Source of the DNA: Clostridiaceae bacterium | GTDB lineage: Bacteria > Bacillota > Clostridia > Lachnospirales > Lachnospiraceae | NCBI GenBank assembly: GCA_902362865.1 | Contig: CABIYE010000019.1 | Span: forward strand, 1 to 55,195 | Direction: 5' to 3' | Length of the DNA: 55,195 bases | Shown: piece after piece, positions 16,244 to 25,438 of the stretch | Numbering within the stretch: the first letter of the stretch is position 1 | How the letters are laid out: each line of letters opens with the position of its first letter | Position numbers and translations under genes: made by a program | The notes under the pieces: generated by a model | The model's database searches: none | Told to the model about the DNA's origin: nothing | What the model saw: the letters and a program-made list of their open reading frames with translations, nothing else

Positions 16244-16945
16244 TTATTTTACTTCAAATTTGTAACCGATGCCCCAGACTGTGCTGAGGCTCCAGCCTGC
16301 ATGATCCTTGATTTTTTCCCGCAGACGTTTGATGTGGACGTCAACGGTACGGGTATCGCCTACATATTCATATCCCCAGATTTGATCCAGAAGTTGTTCT
16401 CTGGTAAATACCTGATTAGGGGAGGATGCGAGGAAATATAATAATTCCAGCTCTTTCGGCGGCATATCGACGTTATTTCCATCTACCAGAACAGAATAGT
16501 TGGTTAGATTAATAGTGATTCCCGGATATTCTACACATTTGCCGCGATCCTGGGAAACAGGTTCTTGTCTGGCGGGTTGGTAGCGGCGAAGGACGGCCTT
16601 CACCCTGGCAACCATTTCTTTAGAATCAAAAGGTTTCATGATATAATCGTCGGCGCCCAGTTCTAATCCCAGAACCTTGTCAAAAACCTCACCTTTTGCA
16701 GACAACATAATAATAGGTGTCTGTGATCTGGAACGGATTTCCCGGCATACCTGATAGCCATCAATGCCCGGGAGCATCAAATCCAGCAGGATAAGGTTCG
16801 GCTGGTACGTATCAAAAGCGGTGAGAGCGCTCTCGCCGTCGTGCACCATCATTGTATCAAAACATTCTTTTGTCAAATACAGAGAAATAAGCTCTGCAAT
16901 ATTTTCGTCATCATCTACAATTAAAATTTTCTGTTTTGTTACCAT
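16244..16945 (-). CDS. OmpR/PhoB-family response regulator
   Basis: The product has 233 residues and starts at ATG 16945 behind AGGAGGGG. The receiver has the acidic pair in VDDDEN, phospho-Asp in LILLDLMLPG, Thr/Ser position in IIMLSAKGE and the Lys in DDYIMKPF. The winged helix occupies about residues 130-232 (ELELLYFLASSPNQVFTREQ, RTVDVHIKRLREK, VWGIGYKF). It pairs with the adjacent histidine kinase. Targets are unknown; the operon itself is a likely one by family habit. Confidence 0.93.
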   Translation of the reverse strand: MVTKQKILIVDDDENIAELISLYLTKECFDTMMVHDGESALTAFDTYQPNLILLDLMLPGIDGYQVCREIRSRSQTPIIMLSAKGEVFDKVLGLELGADDYIMKPFDSKEMVARVKAVLRRYQPARQEPVSQDRGKCVEYPGITINLTNYSVLVDGNNVDMPPKELELLYFLASSPNQVFTREQLLDQIWGYEYVGDTRTVDVHIKRLREKIKDHAGWSLSTVWGIGYKFEVK

Positions 16946-16973
16946 TTTCCCCTCCTACGATTCATAAAACAAA

Positions 16974-19349
16974 TTATTTAAATTCTACAATTGTGACACC
17001 GGCATCGCCTTCACCAAAGGCGGCAAGGTGGTAGTTCTTTACGTGCTTCTGGCGCTTCAGATAGTTGTGTATGCCATTTCTCAAAGCCCCGGTTCCTTTA
17101 CCGTGGACGATACGGACACTGGAAAGGTGTGCCAGATAAGCGTCGTCCAGATATTTGTCCAGTTCGGCAATTGCTTCATCGACTGTCTTGCCCAGAAGAT
17201 TGATTTCTGTGCTGACAGAGTAGGATTTGCTCATTTTTAATTTGCCCTGAGATGTCCGGCGCATATTCTTAGCAGAATAGGACGGTACTTCCTCTATAAT
17301 CTCCAGGTCGGAAATATTTACCTGAGAGCGCAGAATTCCCATCTGGACGGTCAGATTTCCCTTGGCATCAGGGAGAGAACTTACCGTTCCTGTCAGGTTC
17401 AGGCTTAATACTTTCACGGATTCTCCCAGCTTAAAATCTGAAGGCTTATGCTGTTTTTTGGGCCGCTGTTTTTCAATCGCTACCTTAGAACCTGTGGAAG
17501 CAATCTGTTTTCTGAGCCGCTCTCTTTCCCGTTCCATGTCTGCGGCGGAAACATTTTCTTTGCCGAATTTTCGGAAATTTTTCATGGTTTCATCGGCAAC
17601 TTCCTTAGCTTCCAGAAGGATGGCATGCGCTTTTTCATTGGCTTCTTTTAAAATACGTTCCCGCTGCTCTTCCAGTTTTTCCTGCTTCTTTCTGGTCTCG
17701 GTCTTCAATTGTTCCAGTTCCCGTTTGTAAGCGCTGATTTCTGCCTGCTCTTTTTCAATAGTACGGCGGCTGGACTCCAGGTCGGTAAGAAGGTCCTCAA
17801 AAGATTCATCTTGTTCGGACAAATGTGTTCTGGCTTCATTGATAATATATTCGGGCAGCCCAAGCTTTTTTGATATGGCAAATGCATTGCTCTTTCCCGG
17901 AATACCAATTAATAAATGGTAGGTGGGGCGAAGTGTCTCCACGTCAAATTCGCAGCAGGCATTTTCAACGCCGGGTGTAGAAAGGGCAAATACCTTCAGC
18001 TCACTATAATGTGTGGTTGCCATGGTGCGGATTCCCTGCTGGTGCAGGTGATTCAGAATGGCAATTGCAAGTGCAGCTCCTTCTGTAGGGTCGGTTCCGG
18101 CTCCTAATTCATCAAAGAGTACAAGAGAGTCATTTTTAACTTTCTTTAGAAATGATACAATATTCGTCATGTGAGACGAAAAGGTACTTAGGCTCTGTTC
18201 TATACTTTGCTCGTCGCCAATGTCCGCATATACATCTTCAAAAATACCAAGTTCAGAGCGATCCAGCGCAGGAATATGAAGACCTGCCTGCCCCATCAGC
18301 GTGAATAATCCTACCGTTTTGAGGGATACGGTCTTTCCGCCGGTATTCGGTCCCGTAACAATCAGTAAATCAAAACTGTCTCCTAAAGTAACCGTGATAG
18401 GAACAACTTTCTTTTTATCTAAAAGAGGGTGGCGCCCTTCGCGGATATGGATTCGTCTTTCTTTGTTGAAAATAGGTTTGCTGGCGTTCATGGAGAGTGC
18501 AAGGTTCCCTTTTGCGAAAATGAAATCCAGTTCCGTCAGGATACGGTAATTTGTGCGGATAGGCTCAACATACTGGGCGGCATCTTCGCTTAGCCGGGCG
18601 AGAATGACCTGGATTTCTTCCTGCTCTTTCCCGTACAATTCTTTCAGATCGTTATTTAGCTTCACTACTGCCATCGGCTCGATAAAAAGGGTAGAGCCGG
18701 TGGAAGACTGGTCGTGAATCAATCCCTGCACTTGTCCGCGGTACTCTGCTTTGACAGGGATGCAGTAGCGGTCTCCCCGCATGGTAATAATCGCATCCTG
18801 CAGATAATTGCGCAGAGAACCATTTACCAGACCGGCAAGGGTAGAATGCACCTTATCGTTTAACTGCCCGATAGAGCGGCGAATATGCTTTAATGTACTG
18901 CTGGCGTCATCGCTGATCTCTTCTTCACTGATGATACAAAGGCGAATCTCGGATGCGAGTGCTGTCAGAGGTTCAATCTGTTCAAAATAAACATCCAGGC
19001 AGTCAGCATTCTCATCTGTCGTTTCATGGCGTCCATAAGATTTTGCACGACTGGCTGCTTCCAGTAATTTGCAGATTCGAAGCAGTTCGCCGGCTCCCAG
19101 AGCGGCGCCGATTTCCAGACGTTTCATGGAGTCCTCCACGGGATAACAGCCACTGAGGGAGAGACGGCCTTTTTTCACAATCCGGGTAAATGCAGCAGCG
19201 GTCTGCTCCTGGGCAGTCTCGATTTTAGCCAAATCGGTCATTGGTTTTAAATAGCGGCATTTCTTCTCTCCACCGGGAGTAGTCGCCTCTTCTGTAAGTA
19301 AATCCATTATTTTATTGTATTCTAATTTTGTTAATGTTTTTTTGTTCAT
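16974..19349 (-). CDS. mutS2: MutS2 family protein with Smr domain
   Basis: Start ATG 19349 (MNKKTLTKLEYNKI) is preceded by AGGTG; a GTG three codons upstream overlaps that site. The product has 791 residues. Order: MutS-like core and clamp (1-310), ATPase with Walker A VTGPNTGGKTVSL (about 330), Walker B LVLFDELGAGTDPTEGAA, a long charged coiled coil (about 515-625), a KOW-like linker, and the Smr nuclease domain (INLLGKTVDEAIAEL, VRIVHGKGTGALRNGI). It acts on branched DNA and, in Bacillus, on collided ribosomes (RqcU). It precedes the two-component genes on the same strand by 28 bp. Confidence 0.95.
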   Translation of the reverse strand: MNKKTLTKLEYNKIMDLLTEEATTPGGEKKCRYLKPMTDLAKIETAQEQTAAAFTRIVKKGRLSLSGCYPVEDSMKRLEIGAALGAGELLRICKLLEAASRAKSYGRHETTDENADCLDVYFEQIEPLTALASEIRLCIISEEEISDDASSTLKHIRRSIGQLNDKVHSTLAGLVNGSLRNYLQDAIITMRGDRYCIPVKAEYRGQVQGLIHDQSSTGSTLFIEPMAVVKLNNDLKELYGKEQEEIQVILARLSEDAAQYVEPIRTNYRILTELDFIFAKGNLALSMNASKPIFNKERRIHIREGRHPLLDKKKVVPITVTLGDSFDLLIVTGPNTGGKTVSLKTVGLFTLMGQAGLHIPALDRSELGIFEDVYADIGDEQSIEQSLSTFSSHMTNIVSFLKKVKNDSLVLFDELGAGTDPTEGAALAIAILNHLHQQGIRTMATTHYSELKVFALSTPGVENACCEFDVETLRPTYHLLIGIPGKSNAFAISKKLGLPEYIINEARTHLSEQDESFEDLLTDLESSRRTIEKEQAEISAYKRELEQLKTETRKKQEKLEEQRERILKEANEKAHAILLEAKEVADETMKNFRKFGKENVSAADMERERERLRKQIASTGSKVAIEKQRPKKQHKPSDFKLGESVKVLSLNLTGTVSSLPDAKGNLTVQMGILRSQVNISDLEIIEEVPSYSAKNMRRTSQGKLKMSKSYSVSTEINLLGKTVDEAIAELDKYLDDAYLAHLSSVRIVHGKGTGALRNGIHNYLKRQKHVKNYHLAAFGEGDAGVTIVEFK

Positions 19350-19414
19350 AATCTTCACCTGTCCCTATTCTAACGTATTTTATTTATAAAGGAAAGGACA
19401 ATATTGAATATTTA

Positions 19415-19444
19415 TTGAACTCACAATGTCTGATATGCTATACT
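19415..19444 (+). promoter_or_regulatory. Promoter of the htrA-like/yhaM/rlmD operon
   Basis: TTGAAC, 18-bp spacer, TATACT, 31 bp before the start codon at 19476. The gap is shared with the divergent mutS2 gene. Confidence 0.6.
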
Positions 19445-19475
19445 GAAAAAAGGATCGTAAAGGAGAAAAGGCGGC

Positions 19476-20759
19476 ATGGAATACAAAGAACCACAGAATC
19501 GGGAAAACGATTCTGAAACACAGGAAAAAGAAGAATATTCTTTTATGCAGGAGACGATTAAAGACGAGGCAGGCGCCGGAAAGAAGTGGCGGAATCTGGT
19601 TGTAAGATATGTCGGACTCGGTCTTATTTTCGGGGCGGCATCCTGTTTGGGATTCTATGCAGTTAAGCCAGTTATAGAAGAGAAATTTCAGGGCGATCCG
19701 CAGGAAGTGGAACTTCCGGAAGAAGAGGAAGAAGAAGTTACGCAAGAAGAAGATATAGAACCGGCAGAAGAACAGGCTCCGGCTCTCACCATTGAGGATT
19801 ACCGGGAAATGAACCAGGCACTTTATGAGGTGGCGGATACGGCAGGCAGGAGCGTAGTGGAAATCACGGGTATACACAGTGGCCAGGAGTGGAAAAACGA
19901 GGCATATGATGAAAAAAACAGCGCAGCGGGCGTGATTGTATTTGACAATGGACAGGAAATTCTTATTTTTGGGAAAAGTTCCGTGGCAGAAGGGGCGGAA
20001 AGCCTGACGGTGACATTTGCAGACGGGAAGGTATATCCGGCAGAGCTGAAACAGAAAGAAGAGATACTGGGATTTGCTATCTATTCCGTGGAAAAAAGCA
20101 ATATGGAAGAGTCTGCGAGAGAGCAGATTCAGGTGGCTGTCCTGGGAAGTTCCGGCTCCGTGGGTAAAGGCGACGGAGTGATTGCACTTGGGAAACCCTT
20201 CGGTTATTATGGATCTGTAGGCTATGGAGTCCAGGCATCTGTAAAAAACCAGGTGGTAAAAGAAGATGGAGAATATGGAATCCTGTGTACGGATATTCCG
20301 GCGACGGAAAATGGTACGGGGATTCTGGTGAACCTGCAAGGTGAAGTTGTGGGGATGATAGACCAGAGCATTTCCGATAAGGACAGCATGAAGTTGGTGA
20401 CAGCCTATGGTATTTCTGATTTGAAAGATATCATAGAGCTTCTGTCAAATGGAAAAACAGTTCCTTATATTGGGATTAAGGGGGTTACGGTTACAGAGAC
20501 GCTTGCAGAGCAGCAGAAGATTCCTAAAGGAATCTATGTGCAGGAGGTGGAAGTTGACTCGCCTGCCATGAAAGCGGGAATCCAAAGCGGCGATGTGATA
20601 AACTGTATTGGCGGTGAAAGTATTACGACTTTGGATGCGTATCATGAAAAGCTGATGAAGTGCCGGGAAGGACAGAAGGTGGAGATTACCGGTATGCGGC
20701 AGGGAGCTAACGGATATGTGGATATTGAATTTTCAATTATAATAGGAAATAAAGAATAG
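19476..20759 (+). CDS. HtrA/DegP-like membrane protein with PDZ domain, catalytic triad lost
   Basis: The product has 427 residues and starts at ATG 19476 behind AAAGGAG. It has an acidic N-terminus, one membrane helix (about 47-65), an acidic linker, a trypsin-like double beta-barrel (about 120-315) and a PDZ domain (about 325-425, GIYVQEVEVDSPAMKAGIQ). Comparison with HtrA motifs shows all three triad positions altered: the His region reads ILIFGKSSVAEGA, the Asp region LGFAIYSV instead of DLAVLKI, and the GNSGG serine loop reads ENGTGILVNLQGEVVGM. The fold is kept but hydrolysis is unlikely. It may be a binding or adaptor protein at the outer membrane face. First gene of an operon with yhaM and rlmD. 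Confidence 0.8.
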   Translation: MEYKEPQNRENDSETQEKEEYSFMQETIKDEAGAGKKWRNLVVRYVGLGLIFGAASCLGFYAVKPVIEEKFQGDPQEVELPEEEEEEVTQEEDIEPAEEQAPALTIEDYREMNQALYEVADTAGRSVVEITGIHSGQEWKNEAYDEKNSAAGVIVFDNGQEILIFGKSSVAEGAESLTVTFADGKVYPAELKQKEEILGFAIYSVEKSNMEESAREQIQVAVLGSSGSVGKGDGVIALGKPFGYYGSVGYGVQASVKNQVVKEDGEYGILCTDIPATENGTGILVNLQGEVVGMIDQSISDKDSMKLVTAYGISDLKDIIELLSNGKTVPYIGIKGVTVTETLAEQQKIPKGIYVQEVEVDSPAMKAGIQSGDVINCIGGESITTLDAYHEKLMKCREGQKVEITGMRQGANGYVDIEFSIIIGNKE

Positions 20760-20773
20760 AAAGAGGCAGACAT

Positions 20774-21721
20774 ATGAGGTACATCAATACCCTGAGAGAG
20801 GGAGAAACAATCAGGAATATTTATTTATGCAAAGGGAAGCGGTCGGCGGAGACAAGGAACGGGAAACCGTACGATAACCTGATTTTACAGGATAAGACAG
20901 GAACCTTGGACGGGAAAGTATGGGATCCAAATTCCGGCGGGATTGCAGATTACGACGAGATGGATTTTGTAGAAGTATATGGAGAGGTCATCAGTTACAA
21001 CAACGCACTCCAGCTTAACATCAAACAGCTGCGAAAAGCGTATGAGGACGAATATAATCCGGCAGATTACATGCCTACCACAGAAAAAAGTACGGAAGGG
21101 ATGTATCAGGAACTGCTTGCTTATGGCAGGCAGGTAAAAAACCCGTATCTCAGGGGAGTTATCGAGTACTATTTTGAAAAAAATGAGGCATTTATCAAGA
21201 CGTTTAAAGGACATTCAGCAGCAAAGACGGTTCATCACGGATTCGCCGGAGGATTGCTGGAACATACGCTCAGCGTAGTAAAATTCTGTGAGTACATGGT
21301 ATCTGCGTATCCAATTCTGAATAAAGACCTGTTGTATACAGCTGCAATGTGTCATGACATCGGGAAGACGAAAGAACTCTCTGCCTTCCCGGAAAATGAT
21401 TATACAGACGATGGACAGCTTCTGGGGCATATCATAATCGGCGTTGAAATGGTAGGAGATGCTATTCGCACGATGCCGGAATTCCCGGAAAAACTGGCCA
21501 GCGAGCTGAAGCACTGCATCATCGCCCATCATGGCGAGCTGGAGTATGGTTCCCCAAAAAAACCGGCTTTAGCAGAGGCGATGGCGCTGAATTTTGCAGA
21601 CTGTACAGACGCAAAAATGCAGACTCTGACAGAGATATTTAAAGATAAGAACGGGAAAGACTGGATAGGGTATAACCGTCTCTTTGAGACGAATTTACGG
21701 AAAACATCGTTAGAGACGTAG
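20774..21721 (+). CDS. yhaM: 3'-5' exoribonuclease YhaM family (OB fold plus HD domain)
   Basis: The product has 315 residues and starts at ATG 20774, 14 bp after the preceding stop. The N-terminal 100 residues are an OB fold (LILQDKTGTLDGKVWDP). The HD domain follows: HHGFAGGLLEHTLSVVKF (about 155-172), CHDIGKTKELSAF (about 194-206) and CIIAHHGELEYGSP. These metal-binding residues fit a YhaM-type exonuclease acting on single-stranded RNA or DNA 3' ends. It sits between the HtrA-like gene and rlmD in one operon. Confidence 0.9.
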   Translation: MRYINTLREGETIRNIYLCKGKRSAETRNGKPYDNLILQDKTGTLDGKVWDPNSGGIADYDEMDFVEVYGEVISYNNALQLNIKQLRKAYEDEYNPADYMPTTEKSTEGMYQELLAYGRQVKNPYLRGVIEYYFEKNEAFIKTFKGHSAAKTVHHGFAGGLLEHTLSVVKFCEYMVSAYPILNKDLLYTAAMCHDIGKTKELSAFPENDYTDDGQLLGHIIIGVEMVGDAIRTMPEFPEKLASELKHCIIAHHGELEYGSPKKPALAEAMALNFADCTDAKMQTLTEIFKDKNGKDWIGYNRLFETNLRKTSLET

Positions 21722-21734
21722 TGGAGTAACAGTT

Positions 21735-23402
21735 ATGCAGAAAAATGATTTGGTTACAGTAATAATTGAAGATATAGGAATTCATGGAGAGGGTATAGGC
21801 AAGGTTGATGGCTATACCCTATTTATTAAGGATGCGATTATCGGTGATGTGGTAGAAGCAAAGGTCATGAAAGCTAAAAAAAATTATGGCTATGCCCGGT
21901 TGATGCGCATTGTGAAGCCGTCAAAGCACCGTGTTGAGCCAAAATGCAGGTTTGCCCGGAAATGCGGCGGATGCCAGATTCAGGAAATGGACTACGAAAA
22001 GCAGCTGGAATTTAAACAAAAAAAAGTATGGGGGAATCTGGAACGAATTGGCGGATTCACACCGGAATTTCTGGAACGGACAATGGAGCCGATAATAGGG
22101 ATGGATGAACCCTTCCATTACCGGAATAAAGCACAATTCCCTTTTGGCACCGGAAAAGACGGACAGCCCGTGACAGGCTTTTATGCGGAGCGGACGCATG
22201 ATATTATTGCCAATACGGATTGCGCGCTCGGAGTGGCGGAAAACCGGGAAATTTTAGAGACGGTGCTTTCGTTTATGAAAAAATATAAAATTCCTTCCTA
22301 TGACGAAAAGACCGGAAAAGGACTAATTCGGCATGTTCTGATTCGCTATGGATTTGCAACAAAAGAAATCATGGTATGCTTCGTGGTAAATGGTTCCACC
22401 CTTCCACATCAGGAAGAGCTGCTTAAGCAGTTGTGCAAAATGAAAGGAATGACAAGTATCACGCTAAGTCCGAATACAAAACGAACCAATGTGATCATGG
22501 GAGATTCCTATAAAATACTCTGGGGACGGGGATATATTACAGATTATATCGGTGCTGTGAAATATCAGATTTCACCGCTTTCTTTCTATCAGGTCAACCC
22601 TGCACAGACAGAGAAACTATATGGACTGGCGTTGGATTATGCATGTCTCACAGGTAAAGAAATTGTTTGGGATCTGTACTGTGGCATCGGAACAATCTCC
22701 TTATTCCTTGCGCAGAAAGCGAAGGAAGTCCACGGTGTGGAAATTGTGCCTCAGGCAATTGAGGATGCACGGCAGAACGCACAGCTTAACGAAATCGAAA
22801 ACGTGACTTTTTATACCGGTAAGTCAGAAGAAGTACTGCCGGAGTATTATGATAATTACGCAAAAGAGCATCCGGGTAAAAGCGCGCACGCCGACGTGAT
22901 TGTGGTGGATCCGCCCCGGAAAGGCTGTGAGGAGACGTTGCTGCGGACGATGTTGGAGATGAAGCCGGAACGGATTGTGTATGTGAGCTGTGACTCCGCA
23001 ACACTGGCAAGAGATCTGAGGTATCTGTGCGAGAGCGGAGAGTATGCGCTGGTGAAGTGGCGGACAGTGGACCAATTCCCGATGAGTGTGCATGTGGAAA
23101 CGGTTGTTCTTTTGTCCCAACAAAAACCAGATGACACGATAGAGATCGACTTAGACCTGGACGAGCTGGATGCTACCAGTGCCGAGTTGAAGGCAACCTA
23201 TCAGGAAATCAAAGATTATGTGCTGAAAGAATTTGGCTTGAAGGTTTCAAGTTTATATATTTCTCAGGTAAAACGCAAATGTGGAATTGAAGTGGGAGAA
23301 AACTATAATCTTCCAAAATCAGAAAATGCAAGAGTTCCACAATGCCCGAAAGAGAAAGAAGATGCTATCAAGGCTGCCCTGAAATATTATGCGATGATCT
23401 AA
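21735..23402 (+). CDS. rlmD: 23S rRNA (uracil-C5)-methyltransferase RlmD with extended C-terminus
   Basis: The product has 555 residues and starts at ATG 21735, 13 bp after yhaM. It has a TRAM domain (1-60), iron-sulfur cysteines in CRFARKCGGCQIQ, the SAM site WDLYCGIGTISLFLA, DPPRKGC and the catalytic cysteine in VYVSCDSATLARDL. The usual enzyme ends around VHVETVVLLS (about residue 460); here a roughly 95-residue tail follows (ELKATYQEIKDYVLKEFGL, YISQVKRKCGIEVG). A differently sequenced tail of the same architecture occurs at 53,520. The island between begins in or just after this gene, so the tail was probably supplied by an integrated element. Confidence 0.93.
   Translation: MQKNDLVTVIIEDIGIHGEGIGKVDGYTLFIKDAIIGDVVEAKVMKAKKNYGYARLMRIVKPSKHRVEPKCRFARKCGGCQIQEMDYEKQLEFKQKKVWGNLERIGGFTPEFLERTMEPIIGMDEPFHYRNKAQFPFGTGKDGQPVTGFYAERTHDIIANTDCALGVAENREILETVLSFMKKYKIPSYDEKTGKGLIRHVLIRYGFATKEIMVCFVVNGSTLPHQEELLKQLCKMKGMTSITLSPNTKRTNVIMGDSYKILWGRGYITDYIGAVKYQISPLSFYQVNPAQTEKLYGLALDYACLTGKEIVWDLYCGIGTISLFLAQKAKEVHGVEIVPQAIEDARQNAQLNEIENVTFYTGKSEEVLPEYYDNYAKEHPGKSAHADVIVVDPPRKGCEETLLRTMLEMKPERIVYVSCDSATLARDLRYLCESGEYALVKWRTVDQFPMSVHVETVVLLSQQKPDDTIEIDLDLDELDATSAELKATYQEIKDYVLKEFGLKVSSLYISQVKRKCGIEVGENYNLPKSENARVPQCPKEKEDAIKAALKYYAMI
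23112..23119 (+). other. Candidate left attachment core in rlmD
   Basis: TTGTCCCA within the codons for VVLLSQQKPDD. The same 8-mer, in the same codon context (IVLLSHKSPDS), occurs at 53,556-53,563, and CCAGAT follows both at the same distance. The inverse complement also lies upstream of the serine recombinase (40,440-40,447). This is a candidate crossover site, not a proven one. Confidence 0.4.
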
Positions 23403-23433
23403 GGACATCGCTGATTTCAAGGAGGAATAACAC

Positions 23434-23805
23434 ATGAAAAGTACATTTGAAAAAATGGGTGGAACCTACACACTTGGCGCAGACGGAATTTACTATCCGA
23501 ATCTTGTCAGTACAGATGAAGAACCGCATTATGGGAAATATGGAATGATGCGGAAAACATATCTGAAAGAGCATCGTCCGGCAATGTATTCACTGTATAT
23601 GCTGGAAGACAGACTGACAGAACATCTGAATACTGTGGACGATGAAGCACAGGAGAGAATGGATATTCTGGTGAGTCAGATGATGGAAAAACAAGCTATT
23701 ACGGAAGAATTGAAAGCCTATGACCATATGGAATGGGTCAGGGCGGTGAATAATATCCGAAATGCAGCAGAAGAGATTGTGTTGAAAGAATTAGTGTATA
23801 TTTAA
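23434..23805 (+). CDS. tnpV: TnpV-like transposon-encoded protein
   Basis: The product has 123 residues and starts at ATG 23434 behind AAGGAGG, 31 bp after rlmD. It begins KSTFEKMGGTYTLGADGIYY, the typical opening of TnpV proteins carried by Tn4451-type and other clostridial mobilizable elements, followed by a helical C-terminus. Its function is not established. Its presence immediately after rlmD marks the left end of the mobile island. A terminator follows directly. Confidence 0.8.
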   Translation: MKSTFEKMGGTYTLGADGIYYPNLVSTDEEPHYGKYGMMRKTYLKEHRPAMYSLYMLEDRLTEHLNTVDDEAQERMDILVSQMMEKQAITEELKAYDHMEWVRAVNNIRNAAEEIVLKELVYI

Positions 23806-23812
23806 AGCGTGG

Positions 23813-23835
23813 AAAGCTCCTTCGGGAGCTTTTTG
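23813..23835 (+). terminator. Terminator after tnpV
   Basis: AAAGCTCC-ttcg-GGAGCTTT, a perfect 8-bp stem with a stable UUCG loop, followed by TT. Confidence 0.85.
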
Positions 23836-23935
23836 CTGCTTATAAGATAATTTCCGTTGGAGATTGTGATTTAACGGTTTGATTTATAAAACTGGCAATG
23901 ATACAATTAATATAATTTGAAAGAAAGCAGAGTGA

Positions 23936-24290
23936 ATTGATTGTTGAAGATGACAAAAATTAAATGATGGAATATGTCTGGCTTTAAAGAAAGATGCTTA
24001 TTTCTTTTATCATTGCAGAAGGCTAGAGAAATCGTGAAAAGGGAAGATATCATATTGATTTTATTAAATGTGGACTTGCCGGATGAAAATGCATTAATTT
24101 TGTAAGAGAAATCAGGAAAAATAGTCAGGTAGCGATTATTCTTCTTACTGTAAATAACATGGAAGTAGGTATTGTGCAGGATTGGAAACTGGGCGAATGA
24201 CTATATTATGAAGCCATTTAGACAATGGTTCTGCGTGCAAGAGTGTCTGTGTAGTTTAGAAATAAAGAACATACTATCAAATTGTCTTAA
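23936..24290 (+). pseudogene. Decayed response-regulator receiver domain
   Basis: With several frame changes and stops the sequence reads as a receiver: IVEDDKN near 23,938, LNVDLPDENAL (phospho-Asp region, about 24,070), FVREIRKNSQVAIILLT, MEVGIVQDWKLGA, NDYIMKPF (about 24,195) and RNKEHTIKL near the end. The TAA after DDKN, a shift near 24,100 and another near 24,200 break it, and no DNA-binding domain follows. It occupies most of the 515-bp gap between tnpV and the YaaC-like gene, which otherwise holds only the tnpV terminator. Confidence 0.7.
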
Positions 24291-24320
24291 AAACATCTAA
24301 TAGGAGGGTAAAGGTTAACC

Positions 24321-25421
24321 ATGATAAATAGAGAAATATTTACAGAAAGTCCAGAAGATGATTTGTGGCGAGAACTACTGCAATACTCATATCGGGCGAA
24401 CGTTTCAAGATATTTAAAGGAACATTCCTTGGATGAGGATGAAGATACAATAAACACAATTATTGGGTCTTTCCTGCAGGCAAATGAATATTTTAAAGCA
24501 AGTAAGAGTGCAAATCTTCAGATATCGCCGTTACTTTTGTATTATGGAGCAACTAATCTGCTATTGGGATTGACTTCATTGATGACAGGTAAGAGACCTG
24601 AAATAAAAAATCATGGCATGACAGCAATAGATTCTACAATAAGTACATATATCGCAGAGGCTAATGTTGTTTTTGGAGATCCTAATACTGGAGGTATACA
24701 TCAATTTGCTAGAATACTAGGGTTCGAAAAGGATTTGACAAAGTGTGGTGAATGGAAGATGATGGATTTCTTATCATCTATTGTTGAAATCGATCAGGAT
24801 TATAGAAAATGTTATGCACAAGAAAATGGTAATACGCTTCTTCTTGACCTTTTTAATACACCAACGGGAACAATCGAACGATTATATTTAAACAAAAATA
24901 AGGTTGAAGCTATTAGTGCAGTTTTAAATAATGTTGAGGGTTTTGAGAAAAATTATCTTCTACCGCAAGTAGGACATGAACGTGAATCAGACAGGGATTA
25001 TCTTATCTTAAGGAAAAAGATGTCCGGAAAAGACATAAAAAGGATTTCCTTTTCCGGACAGCCTTATTTACAAGCTGGTTTTATAAAGAATGGACAGTTG
25101 ATTACATTGCCGCCTTTGTTCAATATGTATGCAGCGCTTTTTATTATGGGATCGCTTTGCCGTTATCATCCAGAAAAATGGGGACCATTTGTACTAAATG
25201 ATGAAACTGGCGAACGACTTCTGTTTGAGAAATTCTTGTATCTATCAAGGAGAATTATACCGAATATCGTTCTTAACCTATTAAATAACGATAATGTGGT
25301 TTATGTTACTCAAAAATACTCAATTAATGAAACCATTAAGCATGTGGGTGAACATGAGATAAAAGAACTTATACAGAAAGAACTATATGCTGCAGAAGAA
25401 AAACGCAGATTAAAGAGATAA
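24321..25421 (+). CDS. YaaC-like protein
   Basis: The product has 366 residues and starts at ATG 24321 behind GGAGGGTAAAGGTTAACC. It resembles YaaC-family proteins: helical N-terminus with ANLQISPLLLYYGATNLLLG, then NHGM, and a C-terminal helical half ending in a charged tail. Family function is unknown. The gene is followed 17 bp later by a SEC-C protein on the same strand, and the two are bracketed by a terminator, so they form a two-gene cargo unit. AT content is higher than in the rlmD operon, as expected for acquired DNA. Assignment rests on motif memory and overall shape. Confidence 0.6.
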   Translation: MINREIFTESPEDDLWRELLQYSYRANVSRYLKEHSLDEDEDTINTIIGSFLQANEYFKASKSANLQISPLLLYYGATNLLLGLTSLMTGKRPEIKNHGMTAIDSTISTYIAEANVVFGDPNTGGIHQFARILGFEKDLTKCGEWKMMDFLSSIVEIDQDYRKCYAQENGNTLLLDLFNTPTGTIERLYLNKNKVEAISAVLNNVEGFEKNYLLPQVGHERESDRDYLILRKKMSGKDIKRISFSGQPYLQAGFIKNGQLITLPPLFNMYAALFIMGSLCRYHPEKWGPFVLNDETGERLLFEKFLYLSRRIIPNIVLNLLNNDNVVYVTQKYSINETIKHVGEHEIKELIQKELYAAEEKRRLKR

Positions 25422-25438
25422 TTAAGGTGGTGATAACA

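Noticed and set aside
19380..20339. Long open frame of 319 codons on the minus strand
   Set aside because: It is antisense to the HtrA-like gene, has a low-complexity Phe/Leu/His-rich composition and no ribosome site; the plus-strand gene has clear domains.
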